Assembly (NCBI GenBank): GCA_027923505.1
Contig: BROI01000001.1
Span: 2,350,001-2,414,000 of the forward strand
From: Mayamaea pseudoterrestris
Taxonomy: Eukaryota > Bacillariophyta > Bacillariophyceae > Sellaphorales > Sellaphoraceae
Direction of reading: 5' to 3'
Length of the DNA: 64,000 nucleotides
The notes under the pieces were generated by a model. That model did no database searches and had not been told where the DNA came from. It was given only the letters and a program-made list of their open reading frames with translations. Positions 52,825-63,444 of this stretch are shown here, piece by piece (position 1 is the first letter of the stretch; each line of letters begins with the position of its first letter). Both the position numbers and the translations under genes were made by a program.

Positions 52825-54432
52825 CTACCGACTTGTCTTTCTCTTGCGAGAAGCCTGTCCTTGGTTGCGAATTTCATTAGAGACAATAAACTTCAAAATT
52901 TCTTTCAATTGCAGCGCCAAAATCCAGTCACAAGGGAAAGAAGTTTCGTCGCGCAACAAGGTCTGTTCCAGCATCGAATAATTGACTCTCTCCTCCAGCG
53001 TAGCCCATATTTCGTCATATGTCACTGCCGATGACACTTTTTCGTGGCCAATCTGCTGCAAGTCCCATACTGGGGGCGACACCGGATAGCGTGCCATGTC
53101 AATCCGTACGGCAAGTGCCCGAGTTTGGTTGCCATGGCGGAGTTTACATGTCCACTTGACACTCAACTCTTCGGTGCTGCTCTCATCCTTTCCTTCCTCA
53201 AAAGAGATTATTTTGACGCCTGAATAAGTATTCACTTCGTCATTGTCGCTGGGAATATTAGGAAGCTGTTTGCGCTGCTGCAGCGACATTAGAACGTGTT
53301 TCAAAATAGCACTTGAATGAACTCTTCGCTGCAGCTGCAAAATTATTCCTCGCGTCGATGGCAAAGTTGGAGGCATTCCAACCGAGTACAAGCCCGCCAT
53401 GTAGTTCGACCAGTGATACACGCGCTGTTGTGGGCTAGCGGTGGCCGGTGCAAAGTCTCCGGGGAACAATTCCTGCAGAAACTTGTCCTGCACAAGAATG
53501 TTAGCGCCACCACTTACACTCAAAAGTATCTGGTGATTATCAACATCCAAGTAGAAGTGAAGAGTGATGCGCTTAGGCTTTCCGGAAGGGTTTGCCACAT
53601 TTGGAATTGGCAAGGTCAACAAGACTTGATCCTCGGCCGAGTCATGTCCAACTTCTGGATCATGGTGGATGAACGTGACGGATAGCTTGGAATTCTCATC
53701 AAGATTCAATCCTTGCGATGTTTTAACAAGATCAACATACAGTTGCAGTTGTTTAAACAAGGTGTAAAGCGGCGGAGGTAGTCCATGGGCACTTTCGAGC
53801 CGTTCCTTGCGTTCTGTGGACGTTTTAGGCAGCGCGAACGACTTTTGCAGTGACAGAGAAGATCGCTCCATAGCAGCAACTTGTTCCGGCAATATTTGGT
53901 CAAGGAAACGTCTTTTCTCCTCCAATTGCTTCTTCAGTTGCGCTAATTCTTCTCGACGACGTCGGAGTCTCTCGGTCAATTTTCCACGAGCATTTATTTC
54001 TCGGTGAATCTGAGCTGTGGCGGTGACCCGATGCTGCTTGTCACTCCATCGCTCAATTTCAAAGTAAGCGACTAAGGCGTCGTCATCCGTGATTGTATCT
54101 TGTTTCTCTTCGTTTCGCGCCATCTGTACGAGCTTGGGTGTTTGAAACGTCGTGGCGGCTTCAATCTGACGCTCCAAATGTTTTCGTTCAAATTCAAGTG
54201 CGTCCATATTTCGTAGAATCCGTTGTGAATGCTTCTTCTTCTCGACCAAAGAAGCTTTTTCCTTCTCCAGAGAAAGAGTTAAACGTTGATGCGTCTCTTT
54301 AATCTTCAGTAGCATGATCAACGATTTGTTTGCCAGCCCGTCTCCTCGTGAATCCTCTTCACCAGTTGTTTCAACGTACTCCATGAGCGATGCAAACAAG
54401 GCATTTATATCAGTCATGGATACGGCAGTCAT
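52825..54432 (-). CDS. THOC5: THO complex subunit 5 (THOC5-like)
   Basis: Single exon, 535 residues. Residues about 40-190 form a long coiled coil (ALEFERKHLERQI, RLRRRREELAQLKKQLEEKR). It is followed by LPPPLYTLFKQLQLY, the most conserved Fmip/THOC5 word, and then by a beta-rich C-terminal half (RITLHFYLDVDN, YHWSNYMAGL). THOC5 belongs to the nuclear THO/TREX complex, which couples transcription to mRNA export. The C-terminus is basic (RNQGQASRKRKTSR). The gene converges on TFIIE-beta (134 bp between stops) and diverges from the next gene. Confidence 0.9.
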   Translation of the reverse strand: MTAVSMTDINALFASLMEYVETTGEEDSRGDGLANKSLIMLLKIKETHQRLTLSLEKEKASLVEKKKHSQRILRNMDALEFERKHLERQIEAATTFQTPKLVQMARNEEKQDTITDDDALVAYFEIERWSDKQHRVTATAQIHREINARGKLTERLRRRREELAQLKKQLEEKRRFLDQILPEQVAAMERSSLSLQKSFALPKTSTERKERLESAHGLPPPLYTLFKQLQLYVDLVKTSQGLNLDENSKLSVTFIHHDPEVGHDSAEDQVLLTLPIPNVANPSGKPKRITLHFYLDVDNHQILLSVSGGANILVQDKFLQELFPGDFAPATASPQQRVYHWSNYMAGLYSVGMPPTLPSTRGIILQLQRRVHSSAILKHVLMSLQQRKQLPNIPSDNDEVNTYSGVKIISFEEGKDESSTEELSVKWTCKLRHGNQTRALAVRIDMARYPVSPPVWDLQQIGHEKVSSAVTYDEIWATLEERVNYSMLEQTLLRDETSFPCDWILALQLKEILKFIVSNEIRNQGQASRKRKTSR

Positions 54433-54713
54433 CCTGGTACTTTTTTAGCGTATGCCGCTTTGCAAATGGATACTTGAATGTAAATTGTGACGGCGAGAGT
54501 CTTCATGGTGGAGGGACGTCGGGACTTTTCATCGTCCCGGTTTTGATTTTGTGTTTTCAATATCGCTTAGACTCTTTTCCAGACCGTTGGTTAGATGAGC
54601 GACAACAAGCCGGCCGGCTATCCGAAACGTTGACAGCCGACCATGCTCCCACTTTGTCAACAGCTCCTCGTATTGCAGTGCTTCAACGTTTAGTCTCTTC
54701 TAATCACACTAGA

Positions 54714-56291
54714 ATGGAGGAAACGCCAAGTCGTCGATCTCGTCCGCCCTTGGCGATTTGCAGTGGCGCCGAAATAATGTCGTCCAAGCGACCTCGACTG
54801 GAATGTAACGAATCTTCCGTCCAACCTGCTTGCCATACTGTCATCATGACGAAACTTGTGCGTCAAGAGAGCGCAAGCACTAACGGTAGGGTCAGCCGTA
54901 CCGTTCAGAATCTCTTTGGAGCAGAAGTTTCATTACTGCCATGTGTGTCTGCTCGCATCTTCGCTTGCTTCTCGCTCGCCTCCATCATTGGCACGAAGAG
55001 TCTACTCTGGGAACTTTGCGACGCGCTCGTTCATGTTGAAGCCTTGTCCCTTCGTCCGGAATCGATAAACCAAGACAGCAATACACACTCTCCAAATAAA
55101 TCACGAAAGAAGATTGCGTTTTGTGGGTTTGACTGTTCTGCATCGCTACCGCCAATCGACAGGGTCGAAGGATCGGAGGAATTTCAGCACGAACTCATTG
55201 ATGCACTCGTATCCGTGAAGCGATACATTATGCGACTGGAAATGAACGCACTGACGGTGCATGATGAGTTACAAAACGTTGTTGACTTTTTATCGAGCCA
55301 AGAAAACATCTTGCAGTGGCAACACGAGAGTGCTCGTTCCATCAGCGACGACTACCCAATTCGTCGCATCAATTCGGCGTGGCAACGACATCTACACGAG
55401 TTTAAAAATATATTCTCACGAATGAGTGCAGTCACCACGGCTAACTTACATAGCAATCAACCATTACTTGGCGTTGAACACAAACTCGCTCACTTTCTGG
55501 GACAAGCCATTCGTCGCGAGCTTCGAAGCTTGTTGAATCCGCCGCCTCCACGCGGTTGTGCCAAGGATCTCACATACGAGCAACGGGCTGCAACTTACTC
55601 GCAAGCCTACATGTACGTGCAGCTAAAGGGAGGAGCACAGGGTGGTGCCGTTGGGGACAAGAACATTGCAACATTAGTCTCATTGGCTTTGCAAAGCTTG
55701 AACGATTACTTTGGTGGAAAAGTATTGCTCCAGTCTGGCACGGATGCATTATTGACAAAGATTCCCGAGGCATTTTGCGCCAGCAAAGCGTCTATGAAGG
55801 CGACTCCGATTCCCAAGGATGCTTTGAAATCCGATCGTTTGGACGCACATGAGCTTGACAGCGTCATTAGTGACATCGATCAAGCGACGTCATATCTCTC
55901 CGCTGTTGGCGCCTGCCGCTTCCTGGTAGAGCTGTTTGCAATTGACCGAGTACAAAGTGAAGTAGAAAAACGCGGAGGATGGTCGCAGCTGGAAACGTAC
56001 GCAGCAATATCTTGGCAATATCAGCTACATGAAAGCATTGGCGAAGACGCCCATCTCGCGTTGTTATCTAATATGACTGCGTTGTTCGACAAGATGCGAG
56101 CATATTTAAAAATATTAGTTAATCGAGAAGCTGACTGCCACCAAAGCTTGCTTGATTTAACGAGACGAAAGCGCCTTGCTACCAAAAGTCAAGGGCTCTT
56201 GAAAATCTTTCCTGAAATCGAGAAGATGCACGACCGGCTCGAGCAAGGTCGGGCCCACAGCAAAGTATTTCCTCGCGTGCATCCTGTATGA
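54714..56291 (+). CDS. Uncharacterised helical protein, 525 residues
   Basis: The start is placed at MEETPSRRSRPP. The frame is open for 108 more codons upstream and would overlap the 5' end of THOC5, but that part looks like non-coding sequence. The first 60 residues are polar and basic (SSKRPRLE, a possible nuclear signal). The rest is soluble and largely helical, for example HELIDALVSVKRYIMRLEMN and KLAHFLGQAIRRELRSLLNPP, with a Gly-rich loop (KGGAQGGAVGDKN) in the middle. I recognise no motif. It shares a 281-bp divergent gap with THOC5. Confidence 0.65.
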   Translation: MEETPSRRSRPPLAICSGAEIMSSKRPRLECNESSVQPACHTVIMTKLVRQESASTNGRVSRTVQNLFGAEVSLLPCVSARIFACFSLASIIGTKSLLWELCDALVHVEALSLRPESINQDSNTHSPNKSRKKIAFCGFDCSASLPPIDRVEGSEEFQHELIDALVSVKRYIMRLEMNALTVHDELQNVVDFLSSQENILQWQHESARSISDDYPIRRINSAWQRHLHEFKNIFSRMSAVTTANLHSNQPLLGVEHKLAHFLGQAIRRELRSLLNPPPPRGCAKDLTYEQRAATYSQAYMYVQLKGGAQGGAVGDKNIATLVSLALQSLNDYFGGKVLLQSGTDALLTKIPEAFCASKASMKATPIPKDALKSDRLDAHELDSVISDIDQATSYLSAVGACRFLVELFAIDRVQSEVEKRGGWSQLETYAAISWQYQLHESIGEDAHLALLSNMTALFDKMRAYLKILVNREADCHQSLLDLTRRKRLATKSQGLLKIFPEIEKMHDRLEQGRAHSKVFPRVHPV

Positions 56292-56499
56292 TGATAAATA
56301 CTGGAGTGGCCATCTATCATTATATAACTGTCTCATGATACACTCCAAATAGCCCCAGTTCTTGCAGTTAATAAAGTACAGTATTTTATAGCTCACAGTC
56401 AGCCCATCTATAGTACTCTGTCCTGTCAATTCAGTAGCGATCTAAATTGTTTTGGAGACAATAAAGTAAGATAATACGCATTCGACAGCACAAAACGAC

Positions 56500-59271
56500 T
56501 CACAATGAAATTCTGCGAATATCCTTACATCTGATGCGGTCCCACATGTCGCAAGTACAATCCCGCTCCACAAGTCGGCCATCTGGCGGCCATTTCAACT
56601 CCAAAATTTCAGGAAAGAAAAACTCTTCCCAATTTTCAGTCTGCCCCCGACGTGGTTCTCCTTTCAAACCATTGCCCAACAAACCCATGTCCTGCGCAAT
56701 CTGCTGCAGCTGACGGATCGCCTTCCTTTCAAGTTTTTCCTCGCTACTTCTACTGTGTCCACTGTCCTTACCAAAGAGGAATGAAAGCGGATTGTCTCCC
56801 TCTTCGATGTTTGTAGCTTTCCTGCTAAGCATGGTTTGGAAAACATCCTCTTCTACAACCTCCATGCACATAGCATCCAACGCGCGCCTGCGAAGAGCAA
56901 GATCTTCCGGAACAGCAGACCATTGAAACGTCTCATTGCCTGCCTGTACATTTTTCAGCGTCTCAGCATCACTGATATCGTCAAAAATTTGATCAAAGTC
57001 GGCAGTATCCCATGGCATACTTTTTTCCGGAGCGTCATCATCATCGAAAACATAGCGCCAGGGGCGCCACTTCGTCCTAGAACCAACAAAATTTGGATCT
57101 CCCGTTTTTGCGAACGAGATCCATCTTTGTGACATGTCTCTGGCAATCTCCTCGTCCGCATCTTCTTTGAAGTAATCGCCAAAGAATGTTTTTAGGAGAC
57201 GTTGAAATCCGATGCTGTACGACGCATTGCCATGATCAAGGTTGTGCTCGACGAGCAAATCTTCAATTTTGTCGGCCGCCTCCAGTGCGTCACGGTACGC
57301 CTGCAAGATTGCAGTATAGGGGTATTCGGGCGCTTCAGGTGCCTCTGCTTGAGCGTATGGACCAAGAGTGCTGTAGTTGGCTCGAATAATGTGCATGGCC
57401 TCAAACACAAACGGCAATTCTGCTGTGTGGCAAGATTTACCCCAGCATTCAGCGTAGCCTGGAATGTGGGTCGAGTGGCTAAATTGATAAACAAATATGT
57501 TGTTGTTCTTGCCTCGATAATAGCGATTGCGACTCAGACTGTGAGCAAAGTGCCAAGCGGGGCACCTAAAGAGATAATCCGTAATGATGCGGCTCATGAC
57601 CGGCCGATAATCGACACTAATTTTGGCAGCCTCTTTCAAAGCATTCTCCTTGGCACGTATTAGCTGTCGCTCTTGCCGAATCCGGACCCTTTCCATGACA
57701 GCATCTGGTGTATTATTCCGAAACGGAACATACTTATCGCGCCATGTCGCCGCCTCCGCTAGACCTTGGTTAGGAACTGTGGCTCCACCTCTTGTCCACG
57801 AATCGAGCAGACTTTCCATGGCCTTCGTCCTGCCTACTTCACCGGGTTTCGATGCATTTAACGCGAGAAGACTTTCGTATTCTTCATCCAATTCTTCTTT
57901 GTGATCCATGTAGTATTGACGATTCTTTTCCTCTTCTATACGCTTAGCCGCAAGCTTGTGCGCCTCGTTTTCAAGTTCGTCTACATACCCTCGATAGTGT
58001 TTTAGCACCTGTGACGCACTGTCACGAAACAAGGCGCCAGCAAACATCCAATAAACTGGTTTTGACATGGATATAGGAAAGGCTGTATGGACGAACATTT
58101 CCCCTTCATGTCTATTTGATCCTATAATGAGTGGTATATTGTCTGGAATAAGGTGAAGGTTCTTGAGAGGCTGCGTCACATTTACTGCGCTCCAAGCGCT
58201 ATCGCGGTTGGCCTGCCACTTCCACGAATCCAGATTTCGAAACATGACGTGCTCTCGACTCAGCGGCGACGATGATCCTGGCATTCTGCTTCCTACAGTA
58301 AGCTTAAGCTCCTCGGTCAGCGTTGGTTCCCATGTGAAAAAGTCGCCGACCGACCTGGGTACACCCATTAAACTTGACTGCGCTCGCATAATTTCCTCAA
58401 TTCGTTCAGCACGCAAGCATGCCAAGTCTCGACAGTCGACGGAGTGCTTTAGTGACTCGCCAATAAAGTCCGCCACAACCAACGATCTAAACTGCAGGCC
58501 AAGTGGATTGCTCTGAATTGCCGCCTTGTGAAAGAGGGTGCCAGCCCCATCCATCATCAAGTGCAGCACCGTCATGACTGCCCCAGCCGACTCACCGAAT
58601 AGCATGACATTATTTGGATCACCGCCAAAATGTCTTATGTTGTCATGCACCCAATGCAGAGCGGCTCGTTGATCCATCAACCCAAAGTTACCAAAGACGC
58701 CATCGCTGCTGCTGACTAGAAATCCCAGCGCCCCTAGCCGATAGTTCAACGTGACGACAATAACGCCTCGTTCAGCAAGTTTCCGACCGTCATACTCTCC
58801 TCTCCGCGCTCCACCTTGCTGAAAAGCGCCTCCATGTAACCAGATAACCACTGGCAAGAGCGTATTCCGGGACGACTGTCCAGCCGGAGAAAACACGTTT
58901 AAATGCAAACAGTCTTCCGACATGTGTTCAATGTCTGCTCCAGGATTGAGAAGTGGATCCACCAACTGCCAACAATCTGGACCAAACGCAGTCCCGTCGA
59001 GCTTGGCTGGGTGCCATGGTGCTGGTGGCTCGGGAGGAGCAAACCGTCGATTGCCAACCGGCGGAGCTGCATACGGCAATGCGCCAAAAAAGTCAATCCC
59101 AGCTTCTCGTTTGCCTTGAATTCGACCAAAATCAGGCAAGTTCAGGACAGTTGGACGCCAGTTGGATGTATCAAGAATGTCTTCCGATTCCTGAGCTCGC
59201 AGGTGAAAGGCAAAGATTGTAAGGATCCAACAGACCCAGCGGATCGCGTGGCTTCCTCGCAGCAACGTCAT
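56500..59271 (-). CDS. Carboxylesterase type B (cholinesterase-like), secreted, with an unusual insert
   Basis: A single exon of 923 residues from MTLLRGSHAIRWVCW, which gives a clear signal peptide (residues 1-26, cut after LRA). The alpha/beta-hydrolase core follows: EDCLHLNVF (with Cys100 and Cys121 placed like the conserved disulfide), the oxyanion loop HGGAF, and the nucleophile elbow GESAG with Ser228. The acidic triad member is the Glu in SNRHEGEMF, and the His lies in SCHTAELPFVF. Between Glu and His there are about 140 extra residues that are charged and helical (AKRIEEEKNRQYYMDHKEEL), absent from ordinary esterases. The C-terminal 120 residues, after the esterase fold, are acidic and end in a Cys/Arg-rich tail. 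A start at 59,469 would add 66 polar residues and make a type II membrane protein. Confidence 0.87.
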   Translation of the reverse strand: MTLLRGSHAIRWVCWILTIFAFHLRAQESEDILDTSNWRPTVLNLPDFGRIQGKREAGIDFFGALPYAAPPVGNRRFAPPEPPAPWHPAKLDGTAFGPDCWQLVDPLLNPGADIEHMSEDCLHLNVFSPAGQSSRNTLLPVVIWLHGGAFQQGGARRGEYDGRKLAERGVIVVTLNYRLGALGFLVSSSDGVFGNFGLMDQRAALHWVHDNIRHFGGDPNNVMLFGESAGAVMTVLHLMMDGAGTLFHKAAIQSNPLGLQFRSLVVADFIGESLKHSVDCRDLACLRAERIEEIMRAQSSLMGVPRSVGDFFTWEPTLTEELKLTVGSRMPGSSSPLSREHVMFRNLDSWKWQANRDSAWSAVNVTQPLKNLHLIPDNIPLIIGSNRHEGEMFVHTAFPISMSKPVYWMFAGALFRDSASQVLKHYRGYVDELENEAHKLAAKRIEEEKNRQYYMDHKEELDEEYESLLALNASKPGEVGRTKAMESLLDSWTRGGATVPNQGLAEAATWRDKYVPFRNNTPDAVMERVRIRQERQLIRAKENALKEAAKISVDYRPVMSRIITDYLFRCPAWHFAHSLSRNRYYRGKNNNIFVYQFSHSTHIPGYAECWGKSCHTAELPFVFEAMHIIRANYSTLGPYAQAEAPEAPEYPYTAILQAYRDALEAADKIEDLLVEHNLDHGNASYSIGFQRLLKTFFGDYFKEDADEEIARDMSQRWISFAKTGDPNFVGSRTKWRPWRYVFDDDDAPEKSMPWDTADFDQIFDDISDAETLKNVQAGNETFQWSAVPEDLALRRRALDAMCMEVVEEDVFQTMLSRKATNIEEGDNPLSFLFGKDSGHSRSSEEKLERKAIRQLQQIAQDMGLLGNGLKGEPRRGQTENWEEFFFPEILELKWPPDGRLVERDCTCDMWDRIRCKDIRRISL

Positions 59272-59908
59272 CGGCGGTAGTTGAACCTCCTTGTCGACTA
59301 ACTGAAACTGCCAAACAGAGAAGAAGTCTTTTTTTAAGTCGTGACTGGTAGAAGCCTTGGCAAAGTTTGCCTTATTGCTTGCCTTGTTCCAGGTGGATTG
59401 ATGCAACGATCGAATTCTTCCATGGTTGCGATGATGTTTGGATTTCGTCGGGTCGCGATCATTTTTCATCACCGCTGCGACGGAACATCGGTTTTACCTA
59501 TCAAGTGAGGCATCAGGCAGAAAATGAAGATGCCGACCATTACATACAATAGCGAGTCAGATGATAGTAACATTGGAACATGATGACCGTCAAGTGCCAA
59601 GGATCTGGCCATCCAACACAAATCAACATCGGAGTCGGCACTCGAGAGATTGCGCGGAGTCGCCTAAAGCATTGTCATGCGAATAACGAGCCAGGCGTAC
59701 CTATTCTATGGTAGTAACACTAACCTGATTTATTCAAGTACAAGAGTCGAAGCAGAATAAAACACCAAGTGTCGAGATCAAAACTGTGGCTATACATTTT
59801 ACTTTACCCGACTAAAATTTGGCGCGCTCTTGGCCTCAAGCACGAGTAACACTGGTAGTGTGCGAAATGATCCGCCCCCACTGGCATTGCTAGAAGAGCA
59901 TGTCTTGT
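59272..59908. other. Intergenic region between two minus-strand genes
   Basis: 637 bp. The first 200 bp upstream of the esterase start are an in-frame open extension of that gene and could be 5' leader or coding. In the remainder I see no gene or repeat. Confidence 0.45.
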
Positions 59909-60748
59909 TCAGCTGCTCAGATCCATAGTCTGCCTTTGCTTAAATTGCCCGAACTTCAAAAGGCGGCTCATCAAAAAGGGATTACTGCTGGAAGCCGGAG
60001 ACGGATAACCATTATGTTCAGTGAGGGATGGAGCAAAAAGCATTGTAGCGAAAAAGTCGCGCGCTTCTGCTATTGGAACAATGGCAGTCACATCGTCTTG
60101 CACCAAGTGAATGCAAATGCTTGCTCGAGTGGAATCCATGCAATCAAAAAAGCTAAAGATCTCGTCGCCTTCAAGCCAAAGAATTGCGTCCGCTCCGCTG
60201 TTTGTCAGCTTAAACCAGGGTGAATCATGGTCTGACCTGTCATCGTCAACCATAATAGTCCATGCTTCGGCTGGAAGGGGTTGATCATTCAATGAGGAAC
60301 GGAAGACTTGGGCGCTTGCACAGTCATGCTCATCGTCGTCGACTTCATCCCATCCTCCAATACCCAAGCTCGAGACGCAAATGGAATCATCTGACGCCCA
60401 TGTCTTATTAGAAGCAATTCGCTCTAGTTGGCACTTCTTGAGGAACGAGGCTCGTGTTTGATGATAAGTCTTTCGTTGATGCAACGGATGATCAACGGGT
60501 CTCGTGAATCGGAGTGAAGTATGATAAGCGTGAAGCCCACCTTGCCGTACACTGGCTAAAGGTACGCCCCTCTGATGAAATTCCTTGTTGATTATGGGTG
60601 TACAATCTACTTCCTCTCGCGTTGTAGCCGCGCGATCAACAATGCCCATGTTCCAATCAAAGCCAAAGCTCAGCAAGTGAGGGAGCATTGGGGGTAGATG
60701 ATCCTCCACGACAAATATGGATGTATTGGAGCTACTCGCTGCTGTCAT
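59909..60748 (-). CDS. Uncharacterised 279-residue protein
   Basis: Single exon from the first in-frame ATG (MTAASSSNTSIFVVEDH). The frame has no close family that I know. It is acidic, with an Asp-rich stretch in the middle (GGWDEVDDDEHDC), and its second half reads like a small folded domain: EAWTIMVDDDRSDHDSPWFK, DAILWLEGDEIFSFFDC, ICIHLVQDDVTAIVPI. The closing residues are basic and polar. Upstream on the same strand (61,084-60,794) is another open stretch that could be a first exon, but no convincing splice pair with normal intron length joins it. Confidence 0.55.
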   Translation of the reverse strand: MTAASSSNTSIFVVEDHLPPMLPHLLSFGFDWNMGIVDRAATTREEVDCTPIINKEFHQRGVPLASVRQGGLHAYHTSLRFTRPVDHPLHQRKTYHQTRASFLKKCQLERIASNKTWASDDSICVSSLGIGGWDEVDDDEHDCASAQVFRSSLNDQPLPAEAWTIMVDDDRSDHDSPWFKLTNSGADAILWLEGDEIFSFFDCMDSTRASICIHLVQDDVTAIVPIAEARDFFATMLFAPSLTEHNGYPSPASSSNPFLMSRLLKFGQFKQRQTMDLSS

Positions 60749-61612
60749 CGGACGGTAAAGGCTGGATGAGAGCACACACCTGAGTTTCCGATTCTAGACG
60801 GGGACCATCGAGTTCAAATCAGACTGAGGCAGCAGCCATCGGTCGAGGGGCGCATCGTTCGCTGTATACTCCTCACACTCGGAGTTTCGACCGAATGCCA
60901 TCGAGGTCAAGATTTCTTCGCTGTGACAATTTAAGGAAATGTGTGACAAATAATGAGTCATTGACAGAAATAGCAGTACGCACGACAACTCGGTGTTCGT
61001 TTGATTCGTGAAACTGATGCTCGTGTGACCGCGTCGGCCAGTTAATAACGCTAGCCATGCGGGACCACCATGGAAGTTGGCCAAACTGGAGGAACGTCAA
61101 TGATGTACTCGTTTGATTTCCAGTGCCTCAGGCAATAGTACGAAACGAGTGCCAGTGAAAACTGCGTCATGAGGCAATACTTCGAAACAAGTGCCAGTGT
61201 CACTTACGTCACAAGGCAATAGTATGAAACGAGTGCCAGTGAAAACTGCGTCAAAGGGCAATAGTATGAAACGAGTGCCAGTGAAAACTGCGTCAGCCAA
61301 ATTGTGGGTGATATGAGTGCCAGTGAAAAGTGCGTCACGAGGCAATAGCACGAAACGAGTGCCAGTGAAAAGTGCGTCCCGAGGCAATAGCACGAAACGA
61401 GTGCCAGTGAAAACTGCGTCACAAGGCAATAGTAAGAAACGAGTGCCCGTGAAAAGTGCGTCATCAGGCAATAGTATGAAACGAGTACCAGTGAAAACTT
61501 CGTCATGATGGAGCGTTGTTAGAAGATTCGCTTTCCGCCTGGTTCAGCAGCCAAAACAATCGTTTATTGTAGTAAATGAGATTCTATCTATCTATTATTC
61601 GCGCATGGTACA
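60749..61612. other. Divergent intergenic region with a minisatellite
   Basis: 864 bp between the minus-strand 279-residue gene and the plus-strand kinase. The right half is the 42-bp minisatellite. The left half has a minus-strand open stretch at 60,794-61,084 without a good ATG start. Confidence 0.5.
61126..61507 (-). repeat. 42-bp minisatellite, 9 copies, inverted relative to the one at 38 kb
   Basis: Nine tandem units of 42 bp. On the plus strand each reads GAAACGAGTGCCAGTGAAAA, then CTGCGTCA and an AGGCAATAGTA-like spacer. This is the reverse complement of the 38,027-38,363 unit, including the same AT-rich spacer words. One unit, at about 61,290-61,325, has the alternative spacer GCCAAATTGTGGGTGAT; the 38-kb array also has one unit with a matching alternative spacer (about 38,167-38,190). 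The array ends 105 bp before the kinase ATG. Confidence 0.97.
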
Positions 61613-63357
61613 ATGGCAACAAATAAAAGCAATGCTGTGATTAAAGGAATGCTTGTTTGCCACGATCGACGCTCACAACACCCTCATCCGACGGCGACAC
61701 ACAACCAAGACCGCATTGACGACGACCGAAAGCAAACATCCAACGACCAAAAGGAAGCTTCCAACTTACTTCGACAGGCACCACAATTGCTCAAGCAAGT
61801 GGAGGATAGCTTTTTGGTGAAGCATCATCGGCGAAGCTACCCCACATTTCGTGCTTCTGAGGTAACGGTTGGTCCCTTGCTTGGAGTTGGTGGATTTGGC
61901 GTCGTGTTTGAAGTCGAGAATCTCACTCTCCGACTATTGGTAGATACAGACGATGATAAAGGTAGCAAGGCAATAAAAAGGAACGAGAAGCTACAAGAGC
62001 AGCCCACGGAGCTTCCCAATTCATTTTCTGAGTCGCTTGCAAGAATCGTCACCGACACGGACAAATCTGCACATCAAAATAAAACTTCGGACGTATCCTT
62101 CCTCACACCAATTGAACAATTGAATGACTTTCATGACGACAAGGCAAGCGTTGACAAGGACGATTCGCATTATGAGGTACATAGTGCTCGTCGACACATG
62201 GTACAATTTGTGAGACGCAATGGCGAAGCTCGATACGCCATTAAGCGCTTACACAAGGACCTTCCTGAACTAGCAAGGGTAAGGGGAATGATTGATCTAG
62301 CGATGGAAGCGACCTTTCTTTCGGGTCTCTGGCATCCGAATATTAGTGAGTGCATTGCGATACAATTGGGATCTGCGAGTTAGTGCGCAAGACCTGGCAT
62401 GGATCCACCTCTCTCAACTTGTTCTTCAATTGTCTTGAAAAATCTCCAGTCAAGATGAGAGCCGTGGCCGAAGGAGACTTGCTTCAAAGGCACTTTTTTC
62501 TTATTATGGACCGTCTCTACGACACACTTGACGTTCGAATTAAGCAGTGGAAGGTCCGATACTCGCGAAACAAAGGTAATCTTTTTGGATTTGGCGCCAA
62601 CAAGGAGCAACTCTACCAACTCACTGTAGAAAGACTCACCGTCGCATACGATTTGGCGGCTGCCTTGACATACATGCATGCCAATCAGCTCGTATATCGA
62701 GATTTGAAGCAACAAAACATCGGCTTTGACATTGTAAGTTGACCGACTAAACATTTTTATCCATTTCGTTTCTCTCATAAATAAAGTGAGCCTATTTTGC
62801 AGCGCGGAGATGTGAAAATATTTGATTTTGGGCTGTCGAAATCTATCAGTGACGACTTGAAAGCGAAGGACAAGGCAGGGAACCCAAATTACGGCTATAA
62901 TTTGACTCCTCGCACTGGCAGTATCCCTTACATGTCCCCCGAAATTGTTGAACGCAAACCGTACGACGAAAAATGCGACGTCTTTTCGTTTGCAATACTA
63001 TTTTGGGAGATGCTTGCGCTCAGGCACGCATTCCGAGGCTACACTCGAGGTGATTTTCTGACGCAAGTAGTCCGGCAACACGAGCGACCTCGTATTGGCC
63101 GACACTGGCCAATTTGCGCGCCCATCGTTCTAAGCGAGGCATGGCACAATGATCCCCGAAAGCGCCCTCCGATGAAGCGAGTTGCGACGCTGATTCGCGG
63201 AGACCTTAATGAGCTGAGCCACGACAATTCCGTGACGGATCGATCCGTGCACATGCGGAACCGTTCAGCGCACAGTGCACACCTTAGATTGCTTCTTGAT
63301 CAGGATAGTTTGGACGAAAATGATGATACAGTAGTAGGAACAATAGGGAAAGCTTGA
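61613..63357 (+). CDS. Serine/threonine protein kinase, diatom-type family (3 exons)
   Basis: Exons are 61,613-62,345, 62,450-62,733 and 62,803-63,357. The introns are 104 and 69 bp (GTGAGT..CTCCAG and GTAAGT..TTGCAG), and splicing gives a continuous 523-residue protein. The Gly loop GVGGFGVV is at 91-98, the ATP lysine in YAIKRL is K211, and the helix-C Glu is probably E232. The catalytic loop YRDLKQQN has D329 and N334, DFG has D347, and MSPE stands in for APE. About 110 residues of polar insert separate the Gly loop from K211. Tyr replaces the His of HRD. HPNIIKMRAVAEGD..FFLIMDRLYDTL and NIGFD..RGDVKIFDFGL are the wording of a large diatom kinase family. All catalytic residues are present, so it should be active; the substrate is unknown. 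Confidence 0.9.
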
Positions 63358-63444
63358 CTCTGGCTAAAATTGATACAGTAGAGTATTGTTCCGACAGATC
63401 GTACTTGTAGTTGCCCATTGCTGTATTTCTTTCCAGTACTCGAA

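Noticed and set aside
54390-54713. 108-codon N-terminal extension of the 525-residue protein
   Set aside because: It would overlap the start of THOC5 and fill the shared promoter, and its composition looks non-coding.
60794-61084. First exon for the 279-residue gene
   Set aside because: It lacks an ATG start, and the only visible splice pair would leave an intron of about 40 bp, too short for this genome.
61317-61508. Frame coding a KRVPVKSASRGNS repeat peptide
   Set aside because: It is open only because the 42-bp unit is a multiple of three; it has no start context or conservation.
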